Below are positions 5,626 through 12,730 of a stretch of 12,730 bases of DNA, one piece after another. Below the pieces are notes generated by a model that was not told the DNA's origin, did not search any database, and worked only from the letters and a program-made list of their open reading frames with translations. Source of the DNA: Anaerolineae bacterium (GTDB taxonomy: Bacteria > Chloroflexota > Anaerolineae > 4572-78 > J111). How positions within the stretch are numbered: position 1 is the first letter of the stretch; the number at the start of each line of letters is the position of its first letter. The stretch spans positions 1-12,730 of the forward strand of contig JAGRCC010000322.1 in assembly GCA_020433785.1 (NCBI GenBank), given 5' to 3'. The translations under genes and the position numbers were made by a program.

Positions 5626-7509
5626 TTACGACCAGTCTGGGTTGAACTTAATTCTGACCTGGGAGGGTTCGACGATCACGTCTTCTCCGACGAATTCTGG
5701 CTGGTCCGGCGCGCGAGCGATCCTGGCTCGAATATATCTCCAGGTTCGATGTGACGTATCGTCCGGACTCCAATGGCCAGCTTGATCCACGTCCGGATCC
5801 CAGTAGCCTTTGAACCAGAGTTCAGTGGTGTTGGGGCCTAGTTGTATCTCCCGCCATTCGCCAAACCGGACGCCGGGGACGCGATGCAGGTAAATAACGG
5901 CAAAGGGTTCCTGATTTCGGGAATGGTCAATATTGGGCACAACCCGTAGATAAGGGATCGGAGTGACTCCCGGTACGGGGGAGTCCGCGGCCCGGTCAAT
6001 TTGCGATAATACCATCGTAGCAAACAGCTCCCGATCAATTTCGTCAAAGGAAGAGGCTCTATTTTCAGATTGGCGGAAATAGGTCTGCCACAGGTGACGA
6101 GCGCACTCACGGTACCGCTCACATGCAGCGGTGACATCCGTACCAATCAGTTTCTCTGACTCGGAATAGTGATAGAATACTGGCAGTTGGCTTCGCGGCA
6201 GCGGCATATCAAGCACTGTCTCAATTGTATATGCCGGGATATCGACAACGCACGATTGATCATAGATGATGTTGGCCTGCTGTGCCTTGATCAGAACGGC
6301 TTTTTGCTCTAACTCAGGCTGGTCAGGCGCCGCGACCACCCAACCTTCGATATATTCCCAGGTTCGATATCCCCACATATCCCAGTCAAAGTAATCCTTA
6401 AACCTGATATCGATTGTGTCCGCGGTAAGGGTCGTTTCCTCCCAACGGCGGTAATGAAGGCTCGGATCGGGCAGCCACAGGATCGACAATTTACCGGCGC
6501 TGAGTTTGGGCCGAACCCGCAAGTCGGGCAGGTACCCCATTTGACTCCTATACACGTAATCAGGCGCAAGCCAATCTCCCCGGTTTCGCACCAGGGTCGC
6601 AAACAATATATCCTCAAAATTCTCAAACAGGTCTATGTCATCGTGGCGGAAGAAGGTGTTCCAGAGATAGCTCAAACAGTCGCGATATTGGTTGCAGACA
6701 GCGGTGATATCTTTGCGCAGCAGGGCCTCGGTAACGACTTCACTCGCCAGCAACCGGTTCGCATCTTCGATAACGGATTTAGGGTACCTATCTAATGGTT
6801 GGCACTCCTCTTGCTGATAATACCACTCAACCAGGAGTTTGATATCCTGATGGCTGTAATCCAGAAAACCTTGATTGCGCAAGATGCCTTTCATCAACAA
6901 TTTCTGAGCCTCGTCAACCGGCGCGTCGCCCAAACTGTCTCTTTTATCGAGGATCGCTTTTAAGGCAATCAGAAATGAGACATTCGGATAACCGATATGA
7001 GACGGGCTGTAAAAGAACTGAAAATCCACCTGGCGCAAAGCGGACTTAACCGCTGACGGATTGTCTGAAAACAGGGCAATCAGGATCCGGGTATCTTCAG
7101 GCCACTGGCGTCGAGATATTGAGTCTAGGTGTCGGTTGAAAACAATCCCATCATAGTCGGTCTGTTCATCATACCAGACCAAAATCTCCGGTATCTGCTG
7201 CGTTTCCAGCCAGTGGTCAAATACTTTATCCACCAGTAGGCCATAGATCTGATTGAGCGCCGGGTAAGGGCTACCTTCAATGGGATGAATTTCCTGCTGG
7301 GTGGCTAAAAGCAGCGCCACTATTGTCGGCCCCATTGTTGGCTCATCGGCCAGCATCTGTTCTGCCGCAGCTAGAGCCGGTTGGAATTCCTCAGGGCGAC
7401 GTGACTTAAGCCCACCGATAATTTGCCTGATCTGTTTCCTCAACGGTTCTTGATCCGGGGTGGGAGAGTTTTGGGCATCCACCCCAGCAGGCGATTCATT
7501 TAGCCCCAT
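5626..7509 (-). CDS. Hypothetical cytoplasmic protein with a duplicated domain
   Basis: This 627-residue protein has no signal peptide or membrane helix and belongs to no family I recognise. Residues 1-20 look disordered and 21-255 are mostly helical. The rest contains a duplicated domain at about 267-407 and 458-613. The copies share ITAVCNQYRDCLSYLW / VTAACERYRECARHLW at their starts, and WEETTL / WREIQL followed by RTWEYIEG / RTWRYIRA and APDQPE near their ends. The linker at 408-457 is Pro/Tyr-rich. The conserved Trp, Tyr and acidic residues suggest a folded binding domain, but no catalytic motif stands out. The ATG is preceded by GAGGGAG on the minus strand (7515-7521) five bases away. 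It starts 26 bases after the FG-GAP gene, so the two are probably co-transcribed. It is odd that a protein without a signal is paired with secreted ones. Confidence 0.85.
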   Translation of the reverse strand: MGLNESPAGVDAQNSPTPDQEPLRKQIRQIIGGLKSRRPEEFQPALAAAEQMLADEPTMGPTIVALLLATQQEIHPIEGSPYPALNQIYGLLVDKVFDHWLETQQIPEILVWYDEQTDYDGIVFNRHLDSISRRQWPEDTRILIALFSDNPSAVKSALRQVDFQFFYSPSHIGYPNVSFLIALKAILDKRDSLGDAPVDEAQKLLMKGILRNQGFLDYSHQDIKLLVEWYYQQEECQPLDRYPKSVIEDANRLLASEVVTEALLRKDITAVCNQYRDCLSYLWNTFFRHDDIDLFENFEDILFATLVRNRGDWLAPDYVYRSQMGYLPDLRVRPKLSAGKLSILWLPDPSLHYRRWEETTLTADTIDIRFKDYFDWDMWGYRTWEYIEGWVVAAPDQPELEQKAVLIKAQQANIIYDQSCVVDIPAYTIETVLDMPLPRSQLPVFYHYSESEKLIGTDVTAACERYRECARHLWQTYFRQSENRASSFDEIDRELFATMVLSQIDRAADSPVPGVTPIPYLRVVPNIDHSRNQEPFAVIYLHRVPGVRFGEWREIQLGPNTTELWFKGYWDPDVDQAGHWSPDDTSHRTWRYIRARIARAPDQPEFVGEDVIVEPSQVRIKFNPDWS

Positions 7510-7535
7510 ATAATCTCCCTCAGATAGTTGATAAT

Positions 7536-9119
7536 CTACCCCGATCCATTCTTGAAAATGAGGGGAAAATAGTAGACCGGCTGGGTATTAAACCAAACCT
7601 CGTTGGGCGCGCCCTGACCCTCATCACTAACCACATTGGGGTCAAGGTTGCCGACAAAGGCATCCAAGTCGCCGTCGCCATCCAAATCGCTCAAGGGTAC
7701 GGCGATACTCGAGGCCTGCCCCAATCGTTGGTCCGTTCCGCTGAAGTTGCCGTGGCCGTCATTCAGCCAGATGTTGTTGGCCGCCACTGCTCCGGTCAGA
7801 TCAAGATCGGTGTTGCCGACAAAGGCATCCAGGTCGCCGTCGCCATCCAAATCGCCAAGGTCTACGTCCCAACTGAAGCTGTTACCCAGCCGCTGGCCGC
7901 TATCGGTAAAGTGTCCATCACCGCTGTTGAACCAAACTTCATTAGGTTGGGTACCGCCGTTGATTACAAAGGCATCTAAATAGCCGTCATCGTTCAGATC
8001 GCCCAAGGCTACCCCAGTGCTGCTGGCATTGCCCAGGCCTGGATAGGGATTGGTAAAGATGCCGGTTCCATCATTTAACCAGATTTGATTGGGCTGATCG
8101 ACAAATGGGCCACCATTTGCGGCAAAAACATCTAAGTCACGATCCCCATCCAGATCGCCCAAGGATACTCCGTAGGTACTGGAATTCCCCAAGGTTTGCC
8201 GGCTGTCGGTGAAGACCCCGTGCCCATCATTGAGCCACAGCAGATTGGAGCCGTTACCAAAGGAGGGATATCGCCCGTTAAAGATGTCCAAATCTCCGTC
8301 CCCGTCCACATCCCCTAGCGCCAGGCTGATCGTGTCGGTTGCACTCATAATTTGACTGCTCTGGGTAAAAAGACCGGCTCCGTTGTTGAGCCAAATTTCA
8401 TTACGCGCGATAAATTCGTCGGCAATGACGGCATCCAGATCACCGTCGCCATCCAAGTCGCCTAACTCCGCTGCTAGGCCGGCAGCGTTTCCCAGGGGTT
8501 CAGGCTGACGGCTAAAGTGTCCGCTACCATCATTCAACCAGATGGTATTGGCTTCGTCAAACCAATTGACCACCAACGCGTCCACAGCGCCATCGCCATT
8601 GACATCGCCCAAAGCCACCGCTGTTGTGTCCGAGAGCGGAAAGGTTTGGGTCGAGACCGCAAAGTGCCCATAGCCCCCACTAGGAGCCGTCCGAAATTGC
8701 CAGACCGTCGGCGAAATGGGACCCTGTCCACTCAAGTTGAGGGTGCCGGTGGTCGCGCTGACCTGGACCAGGTCTCCCGGCTTGAAGGGCTGTGGTGGTG
8801 TCAGCGTGATCGTCCCGCCATTGACATTATAGGTTTGAGGCAGCAGGCCGGTTTGCATGGCGTGGACGGCAAAGGTGCGAGTCGAGACCGTGGCCGGGTT
8901 GATCGGTTCATCGTAGGTGATGGAGACGGTAGTGGTCGGTGGGGCAGTGTGGGTGTTGGAGACGGGATCGATGGTTGGGTTATCGGGCACTAATGACGGT
9001 CGGGGCCACTCGTCGGATCCTGGGCCAGATTGTGGGTTGGCCCTAGCCAGTACTTCCGGCACGAGCAGTAGGCTCAGTAGGGCCGTGGCTATGATCAGCA
9101 AAGTAAATATTCGAGACAT
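7536..9119 (-). CDS. Secreted FG-GAP/VCBS seven-repeat beta-propeller protein
   Basis: This 527-residue protein has a clear signal peptide (residues 1-26, hydrophobic core FTLLIIATALLSLLLV, cleavage near LARA). A Big_5-like Ig domain at about 45-145 is seen in PTTTVSITYDEPINPATV and the closing WQFRTAP. Seven FG-GAP/VCBS repeats follow at 168-490, each with a GDLDGDGDLD-type calcium-binding loop (positions about 170, 219, 268, 320, 372, 421 and 476) and an IWLNDGxGxF strand. Seven such repeats form an integrin-like seven-bladed propeller. This suggests adhesion or ligand binding outside the cell. The chain ends in YYFPLIFKNGSG, matching the tail of the 1138-residue protein. TAGGAG at 9127-9132 lies seven bases before the ATG. 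Loop 4 has GDRD for GDGD and loop 5 has NDDG, small departures that may weaken metal binding. No enzyme motif is present. Confidence 0.92.
   Translation of the reverse strand: MSRIFTLLIIATALLSLLLVPEVLARANPQSGPGSDEWPRPSLVPDNPTIDPVSNTHTAPPTTTVSITYDEPINPATVSTRTFAVHAMQTGLLPQTYNVNGGTITLTPPQPFKPGDLVQVSATTGTLNLSGQGPISPTVWQFRTAPSGGYGHFAVSTQTFPLSDTTAVALGDVNGDGAVDALVVNWFDEANTIWLNDGSGHFSRQPEPLGNAAGLAAELGDLDGDGDLDAVIADEFIARNEIWLNNGAGLFTQSSQIMSATDTISLALGDVDGDGDLDIFNGRYPSFGNGSNLLWLNDGHGVFTDSRQTLGNSSTYGVSLGDLDGDRDLDVFAANGGPFVDQPNQIWLNDGTGIFTNPYPGLGNASSTGVALGDLNDDGYLDAFVINGGTQPNEVWFNSGDGHFTDSGQRLGNSFSWDVDLGDLDGDGDLDAFVGNTDLDLTGAVAANNIWLNDGHGNFSGTDQRLGQASSIAVPLSDLDGDGDLDAFVGNLDPNVVSDEGQGAPNEVWFNTQPVYYFPLIFKNGSG
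7647..7855. repeat. Near-identical 44-base direct repeat in propeller blades 6 and 7
   Basis: Bases 7647-7690 and 7812-7855 differ at one position over 44 bases, with a period of 165 bases. They encode the calcium loop and following strand (DLDGDGDLDAFVGN) of the last two FG-GAP repeats. The other blades differ more at the DNA level, which points to recent duplication or gene conversion between these two. Confidence 0.8.
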
Positions 9120-9144
9120 TTTTGGACTCCTAACTTTGGCCTCA

Positions 9145-9172
9145 TTTATCCCTCGTCTAATAGAATGTCCAA
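9145..9172 (-). promoter_or_regulatory. Weak candidate promoter for the FG-GAP gene
   Basis: On the minus strand TTGGAC (9172-9167) and GATAAA (9150-9145) are 16 bases apart and 25-30 bases upstream of the ATG. Both boxes match the consensus only partly, so this is a suggestion only. Confidence 0.2.
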
Positions 9173-9220
9173 ATGAAACTATCTTAACTCTCTGAATTTA
9201 GTTTCTATAGCTATCAATCT

Positions 9221-9257
9221 GGGGGATGGAAGAGCAATATCCGCGCCACCATCCCCC
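9221..9257 (-). terminator. Strong hairpin between the two secreted-protein genes
   Basis: GGGGGATGG (9221-9229) and CCATCCCCC (9249-9257) form a perfect nine-base stem around a 19-base loop, starting eight bases after the stop of the 1138-residue gene. No T-run follows on the minus strand, so it is not a standard intrinsic terminator. It may instead protect the 3' end of the upstream mRNA or help termination by another route. Confidence 0.4.
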
Positions 9258-9265
9258 GACTTGGC

Positions 9266-12200
9266 TTATTTTATAACGATTGGCAGATAAACACGATTAT
9301 CTGACTGCACTCGGATGGCAAAGGTGGTCAGGTGATCGAGTTCAGCCGAGATTAAATTTTCGTCCGGATCAACACTACCGGGAACCTCGACCCACTTTTC
9401 GGTGATAACGTCCCAGTACACTAAAGCTAGCTTGGATTCGTCAATGCTTCCTAGCATGGCGTCGTCATAACCGACAGAGAGGCTGAATGATTTGTTGAAA
9501 GTCTTGACCGGTCTCTGGTCCAAGGTGCTGAAAGCATTAACCGAGAAAATGGTTCCGAGGATACCTGAACTATTCGGCAGCGGTCCGTCGGCTCCTTCGC
9601 TGAGGAGCAGTTCAACAGGTTCTGGCACGGCTCCTGATGGGAAGTTGAGGGCCAGACTCAAACCCGATATCGACCCAGCCAGGGTTCCGCCAGATACTGG
9701 ATCGATTGATTTTGGAGCCGGTCCCAGCCGGCAGACAGGCAACCCTAACTCGGCAGTGATTTTGGCTAGGCCGGCTGCAAAAGGCTGACCGCGCCTTTCG
9801 GCGTAGGTCCGGGCAAAAATCAGCTCGGCCCGGTGAGCGCAGGCATCGGCGCCGAAACTGGGCATGTAGCGCCGGCACAAGTTCGCAAACTGGCGGGCAT
9901 CGAACTCGGCTTTCACCCGGTCGATATCGCTCACACCAAACGGTGGCAGTAGCCGCTCATATAGTTCGTCAGCCGCTACACCACAAGCATCGTTGTCAAA
10001 AGTTGGCGGCGTTGTTGGTGGACGCTGTATGATTTCCGGAATATCAATGTAGGGGAGATTGCCTTCAAAGGCGAGCAGATTCTGTTGACCAAATTGGATC
10101 AGGGACTCACCAGCCACAGTTTCCCAGGCTTCGCCGTGGGTGGGCAATCTCCCGCTTATTTGAAAGCGCTTAATCTGTGTCTCCTCATCGGCCAACAGGT
10201 AAGCAAAATCCAAAGCCAAATCTTTTTGGTTCGTTTGTGGGTTCATGTAAACACCTTGCACAATTGGTTCAGGCTGGTAGTCGGATAGAGGAAAGAGATA
10301 CAGGGGCGGCTCGACGATACCGGTTAACTGCTGATATTGATCTGCCTCGATAACCAAGATACCGGCGATATTGGGCTGGGGATTGGGATCGCCTTTTACC
10401 GCATCTAGAAATTGGCGCATTGGGTCCGGGCTGGGATCACCGTCCAGCTTCGGATCAACGTAAACCAGATCGGGGAAATCTTCTCTGAGTTGCAGAATTT
10501 CAGTCAAGCTGGCCGGCAAGGCTGCTTGACGCTGGGTGAACCAGGCCGGATTCGCCAGCACCGAGATACTATCCCACCAAATCGGGACGCCGTTGGGGAA
10601 GACCCCGTTGTCGAGTTGGCGGGCAAAGCCGGCCTGAAAGATGTCCGGGGCGATGACCGGATCAAGTTGGGCCGCCCAGCACCAGCGGGGTGGGTTGGGT
10701 CCAAAGCAAACCGGGCATTGATCGGGTTCGCACAAGCCGGCAATTTGAAAATCATTATTGCGGCTGTAACTGAAATCTCCTTTAGCGAATGGACACCAAG
10801 GTGGTGGATTGGCCCCCTCGCATTGAGGGCACTGTCCTGGCAGACAGTAAGCGCCGGCTAAGCCTAACGACTCTAATTCATCAGCCCACAGATTTGGCCC
10901 CAAGATCAGGTCAGGGCTATCGCCTTGGAGGTTTCGAAGCGCTTGCAGCAACGCCTCGCCATTGTCGAACGCAATGAGTTTGATCGGGCCGCCATCGAAA
11001 TCAGTGGCGAGTTGCTCTAGAAACATCGCATCTGTCTCTGACCAGGCGTGCCATATGGAGATAAACTCAGATCCTGATGATGCTGCAGGAGTGCGCGCGG
11101 TTAGGCTTTCGTCGGCATCAAGGAGAGCACTACGGACGATTGCGCGGATTTCGTGTGGCGCATGTGTTGAGCTTAGCCCAAAGAAAAAGGTGCTGTCTCC
11201 TCCCCCGGGAACGCTTCCGGCACACACACCTGGGAAAAACTCAAAGGTGATCATATTACCACTCTTCTGGACGGTACTTGGTGCCACTGTGCCCAAACCT
11301 CCTGCTGTGATGACATAAACATCTTCCAGCCGACCATCTCCATTGTAATCAAGAGGTACCACCGGACCGAAGTCAAGAGATAGAGAGTTGATGCACGGTT
11401 TGGCTAGAATAGCGGCACTATCGCTGACGTCAATTCGATATTGGTAGCCATAGATCCCTTCTGCCGGCGTACCAGGCTCGCCGACCGACCAGGTGCGGGT
11501 TTGCAAAAAACCAGGATTCGCCGAGTCGAGCAGGAAAATATCCGATACGGTATCAATTGGGTTGAGGATGCAGTCGATATCAAAGATACAATTAATGTCA
11601 GGTGCGCTGACCTCAACAATACCATGAGATGAAACAGCATCGGGACCACCCAAGAGGTATCCTTCCAGGCGCACATATGTATAATCTGGACTACGATGTT
11701 CGCCGGGAGCGCCGTGCCAACCAGGATGCGTCGTGGCGAAGTTATCGCCACGTCCGTTACTCCACCAACTATGCAGGGGGAGACTATCGGGCGCTGGTTC
11801 AGCCGGAATATATCCCTCTAACCGAACAAATTTGTAATCAGGAGAACGCTCGCTCCCAGGTCCGCCAGCCCATCCTGGATGGGTGGTAATAAAGTTGTCA
11901 TCACGCAGATCAGACCACCAACTATAAAGCGGCAACGTGCCGGCCGGTTGCGGCAGCAGCGGGTTATAAACGTACCCTTCAATCCGTACAAAACCGTAAT
12001 TAGGCGTTCGCTTATCGCCTATTCGCCCGTACCAATTCACACTCGATGTGGCAAAGTTGTCACCACGGTCTGGGTCATACCAGGCGTATAAAGGAATTTT
12101 AGGTGCAGTGGGAGTAGTAACAAGTTGAATTGAATATTTAATTTCAGCTCGGTACTCTTCATTACCACGGTCAACCCGATCAATCCGACACACGCCATCT

Positions 12201-12682
12201 TGCCAAGTTCCAACCGTGACTAGATGAGAAAAGCTAATCCCAATCTCACCATCGCTATGAATGCCACTAATACCACAAATCTCATCATCGAATTCAACGA
12301 AAAGGCGTAATTTGCGCCCAGATGCGGAAAATAGATCGATCTTTTGATCGGAGAAGGTATCTTCATCCCAAATTTCAATATCAATTGGGAATGAGGTGCG
12401 CGCCGAGAGCGATGGTGCATGGACAAAGCGCCAATGCGGCGACACCTGATTTTGTTCATCAATAACGGCTGTGGATGAGAAGTTGTGACCATCAATGCGA
12501 ATATTTTTGGCGAAGAAGTCGGCATCACCTGACCCTATTGCCGTATCGACGTCATCAAGCGCTCTAACCTCCTCAATGACGAGATTTACCGTTATCGGGG
12601 CCGGTGGTTGGGCTTGAACCTTAATCTCATTTTCTGGTAAGCCCAGTCCTGCTAATGTTGCCACAACTAACCCGATCATCAT
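9266..12682 (-). CDS. Large secreted multidomain protein with DUF5648-like, SBP-like and ZU5-like parts
   Basis: From the first ATG this is 1138 residues. The frame stays open for 16 more codons to the window edge (including FKFGRWFIN), so the start may lie outside. A hydrophobic segment ending near residue 25 looks like a signal peptide. Residues 30-190 resemble the C2-like domains of secreted bacterial proteins (FPIDIEIWDEDTF). Three DUF5648-like repeats are at 197-238, 250-291 and 302-343 (PLYSWWS, DNFxTTHPGW, SPDYxFVRLEGY). A beta-rich segment with DYNGDGRLED follows at about 380-530. Residues 537-875 resemble an extracellular solute-binding protein (ISIWHAWSETDAMFLEQLA, PDLILGPNLWADEL, VPIWWDSISVLANP) interrupted by two matched four-Cys inserts (613-630, 651-668). 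A four-Cys helical part (900-984) and a ZU5-like domain (about 995-1125) precede the C-terminal VYLPIVIK. No lipobox is seen and no ABC permease is nearby, so ligand sensing or adhesion is likelier than transport. Domain names are from pattern recognition only. Confidence 0.88.
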   Translation of the reverse strand: MMIGLVVATLAGLGLPENEIKVQAQPPAPITVNLVIEEVRALDDVDTAIGSGDADFFAKNIRIDGHNFSSTAVIDEQNQVSPHWRFVHAPSLSARTSFPIDIEIWDEDTFSDQKIDLFSASGRKLRLFVEFDDEICGISGIHSDGEIGISFSHLVTVGTWQDGVCRIDRVDRGNEEYRAEIKYSIQLVTTPTAPKIPLYAWYDPDRGDNFATSSVNWYGRIGDKRTPNYGFVRIEGYVYNPLLPQPAGTLPLYSWWSDLRDDNFITTHPGWAGGPGSERSPDYKFVRLEGYIPAEPAPDSLPLHSWWSNGRGDNFATTHPGWHGAPGEHRSPDYTYVRLEGYLLGGPDAVSSHGIVEVSAPDINCIFDIDCILNPIDTVSDIFLLDSANPGFLQTRTWSVGEPGTPAEGIYGYQYRIDVSDSAAILAKPCINSLSLDFGPVVPLDYNGDGRLEDVYVITAGGLGTVAPSTVQKSGNMITFEFFPGVCAGSVPGGGDSTFFFGLSSTHAPHEIRAIVRSALLDADESLTARTPAASSGSEFISIWHAWSETDAMFLEQLATDFDGGPIKLIAFDNGEALLQALRNLQGDSPDLILGPNLWADELESLGLAGAYCLPGQCPQCEGANPPPWCPFAKGDFSYSRNNDFQIAGLCEPDQCPVCFGPNPPRWCWAAQLDPVIAPDIFQAGFARQLDNGVFPNGVPIWWDSISVLANPAWFTQRQAALPASLTEILQLREDFPDLVYVDPKLDGDPSPDPMRQFLDAVKGDPNPQPNIAGILVIEADQYQQLTGIVEPPLYLFPLSDYQPEPIVQGVYMNPQTNQKDLALDFAYLLADEETQIKRFQISGRLPTHGEAWETVAGESLIQFGQQNLLAFEGNLPYIDIPEIIQRPPTTPPTFDNDACGVAADELYERLLPPFGVSDIDRVKAEFDARQFANLCRRYMPSFGADACAHRAELIFARTYAERRGQPFAAGLAKITAELGLPVCRLGPAPKSIDPVSGGTLAGSISGLSLALNFPSGAVPEPVELLLSEGADGPLPNSSGILGTIFSVNAFSTLDQRPVKTFNKSFSLSVGYDDAMLGSIDESKLALVYWDVITEKWVEVPGSVDPDENLISAELDHLTTFAIRVQSDNRVYLPIVIK

Positions 12683-12730
12683 GTTGATAAACCAACGGCC
12701 AAACTTAAATACAGTGTAAATTAAGAAAGC

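Noticed and set aside
7636..8993. Several plus-strand open frames opposite the FG-GAP gene
   Set aside because: They are antisense shadows of the repeated calcium-loop codons, with low-complexity translations and no ribosome binding sites.
9492..12091. Plus-strand open frames within the 1138-residue gene
   Set aside because: All lie antisense to a gene with clear domain structure and have no recognisable protein features.

Overview
The window looks like bacterial accessory DNA in two blocks that converge near position 5450-5625. The organism is probably a Chloroflexota bacterium (Anaerolineae-like). This rests mainly on two secreted proteins that end in a short aromatic-Pro-hydrophobic-Lys tail (YLPIVIK and YFPLIFK plus four residues), a kind of ending I associate with that phylum. 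It is an inference, not proof.

Block 1 (1-5450, plus strand) is part of a Tn7/Tn5053-type transposition module. It reads: a possible last few codons of an upstream gene (ending at 25), a TniB-family AAA+ ATPase (58-1068), a 5' remnant of a tniQ gene (from 1065), a second TniB (1346-2254), and a complete TniQ (2338-4254). The two TniB proteins align without gaps over about 300 residues at about 56% identity (counted by eye), and the tniQ remnant is about 73% identical to the start of the complete TniQ. A tniB-tniQ pair has therefore existed here twice and one tniQ has been lost. The original GTGA stop/start overlap survives at the first pair. At the second it is a fossil, because tniB2 acquired earlier stop codons. 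The complete TniQ carries a zinc-binding Cys/His region and about five tandem MerR/excisionase-like helix-turn-helix modules, the layout expected of a target-choosing protein. The transposase (TniA/TnsB) and the element ends are not in the window; the transposase probably lies just to the left.

Directly after tniQ there is a near-consensus sigma-70 promoter (4257-4286) and a hairpin with a T-rich tail (4309-4341). Next comes a 253-residue protein (4385-5146) that looks like a metallopeptidase relative with a ruined HExxH motif. Decayed coding scraps (5140-5400) and a good intrinsic terminator (5428-5450) close the block.

Block 2 (5626-12730, minus strand) holds three co-directional genes, transcribed from right to left. 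The first encodes a large secreted multidomain protein (1138 residues or more, possibly starting outside the window). It has a C2-like N-terminus, three DUF5648-like repeats, a solute-binding-protein-like region carrying two matched four-Cys inserts, and a ZU5-like domain. The second is a secreted seven-repeat FG-GAP/VCBS beta-propeller protein. The third is a cytoplasmic protein of unknown function with a duplicated domain of about 140-155 residues. The last two are 26 bases apart and probably form an operon. I see no RNA genes, CRISPR array or cas gene.
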